Source of the DNA: Symbiodinium microadriaticum
Lineage: Eukaryota > Sar > Dinophyceae > Suessiales > Symbiodiniaceae
Length of the DNA stretch: 64,000 bases
Direction: 5' to 3'
Assembly: GCA_001939145.1 (NCBI GenBank)
Contig: LSRX01000137.1
Location: forward strand, 504,745-568,744
In this document: positions 63,817 through 64,000 of the stretch, in pieces
Position numbering within the stretch: position 1 is the stretch's first letter
Layout of the letters: every line of letters starts with the position of its first letter
Notes under the pieces: generated by a model
Told to the model about the DNA's origin: nothing
Databases searched by the model: none
Seen by the model: the letters and a program-made list of their open reading frames with translations, nothing else
Translations under genes and position numbers: made by a program

Positions 63817-64000
63817 ATGTCCATCAAGCTCCGTGAGCTAATCCGGAGCATCCGTGCATGCAAGACTGCGGCAGAGGAACGGGCGGTCATAGCCAGAGAA
63901 TGCGCCTTGATCCGCACCGCCTTCAAAGAGGACGACAACCAGTTCAGACATCGGAATGTCGCAAAGTTGCTTTTCATTCACATGATGGGGTACCCAACCC
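63817..64000 (+). CDS. AP-1 complex gamma-adaptin, N-terminus (runs off the window)
   Basis: Gamma-adaptin is a large subunit of the AP-1 clathrin adaptor, which sorts cargo at the trans-Golgi and endosomes. The frame from ATG 63817 reads [20 protein letters not shown], then [20 protein letters not shown], then [20 protein letters not shown], a clear match to the family's conserved start (the RxxKTAAEER and NVAKLLxIHMxGYP blocks). 61 codons are visible, no stop. The frame is also open above the ATG ([13 protein letters not shown]) back to a CAG, so an upstream exon is possible; the ATG is chosen because family members begin at this point. Confidence 0.9.
   Translation, partial: MSIKLRELIRSIRACKTAAEERAVIARECALIRTAFKEDDNQFRHRNVAKLLFIHMMGYPT

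Noticed and set aside
1-64000. Dinoflagellate spliced-leader sequence, tRNA or rRNA genes
   Set aside because: Looked for by eye; no convincing match was seen. A computed search would be needed to exclude them.

Overview
The window looks like nuclear DNA of a eukaryotic alga or protist, most likely a dinoflagellate of the Symbiodiniaceae type. This is inference. It rests on TTTAGGG-type repeats, tiny GC3-rich exons, short introns with GC (perhaps GA) as well as GT donors and AG acceptors, many small inverted-repeat elements, and genes recognisable only exon by exon. No bacterial operon, rRNA, tRNA or CRISPR array was recognised.

Positions 1-34,200 are dominated by degenerate telomere-like repeat, alternating between TTTAGGG and CCCTAAA blocks. 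Embedded in it are at least eight families of 80-230 bp inverted-repeat (MITE- or introner-like) elements. Short islands with high GC3 and open frames sit mostly where a CCCTAAA block on the left changes to a TTTAGGG block on the right. Nearly all read well on the minus strand, often as coiled-coil or acidic protein. I read this as one or more long minus-strand genes whose introns have telomere-like arms that are mutually complementary, so the intron RNA could fold into hairpins. Two larger minus-strand coding pieces lie inside: a DEAD-box helicase-like piece (20,867-21,416) and an unrecognised lysine-rich piece (22,890-23,352). A gap of 101 N lies at 16,967-17,067.

Positions about 34,367-48,503 hold one very large (about 14 kb) non-LTR retrotransposon on the plus strand, flanked on both sides by TA/GTAT microsatellite. 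ORF1 is a coiled-coil, gag-like protein. ORF2 is one continuous frame of about 4,220 codons (35,758-48,423), broken by three in-frame stops (TAG, TGA, TAA) and no frameshift. Its N-terminal half has four diverged tandem copies of an unrecognised two-part module. These are followed by RNase H, then AP-type endonuclease, then reverse transcriptase, then zinc-finger-like motifs. RNase H before the endonuclease is not the usual order.

Positions 48,504-64,000 lack the telomere-like repeats and look like ordinary gene-bearing DNA, plus strand. They hold a multi-exon unrecognised gene (50,666-51,736), further exon-like pieces to about 53,120, two unrecognised ORFs (54,597-55,239), a multi-exon CLC-type chloride channel/transporter gene (about 56,277-58,965), and the first exon of an AP-1 gamma-adaptin gene running off the window end (63,817-64,000). 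Long TATG, AGT and GAT microsatellites separate them.
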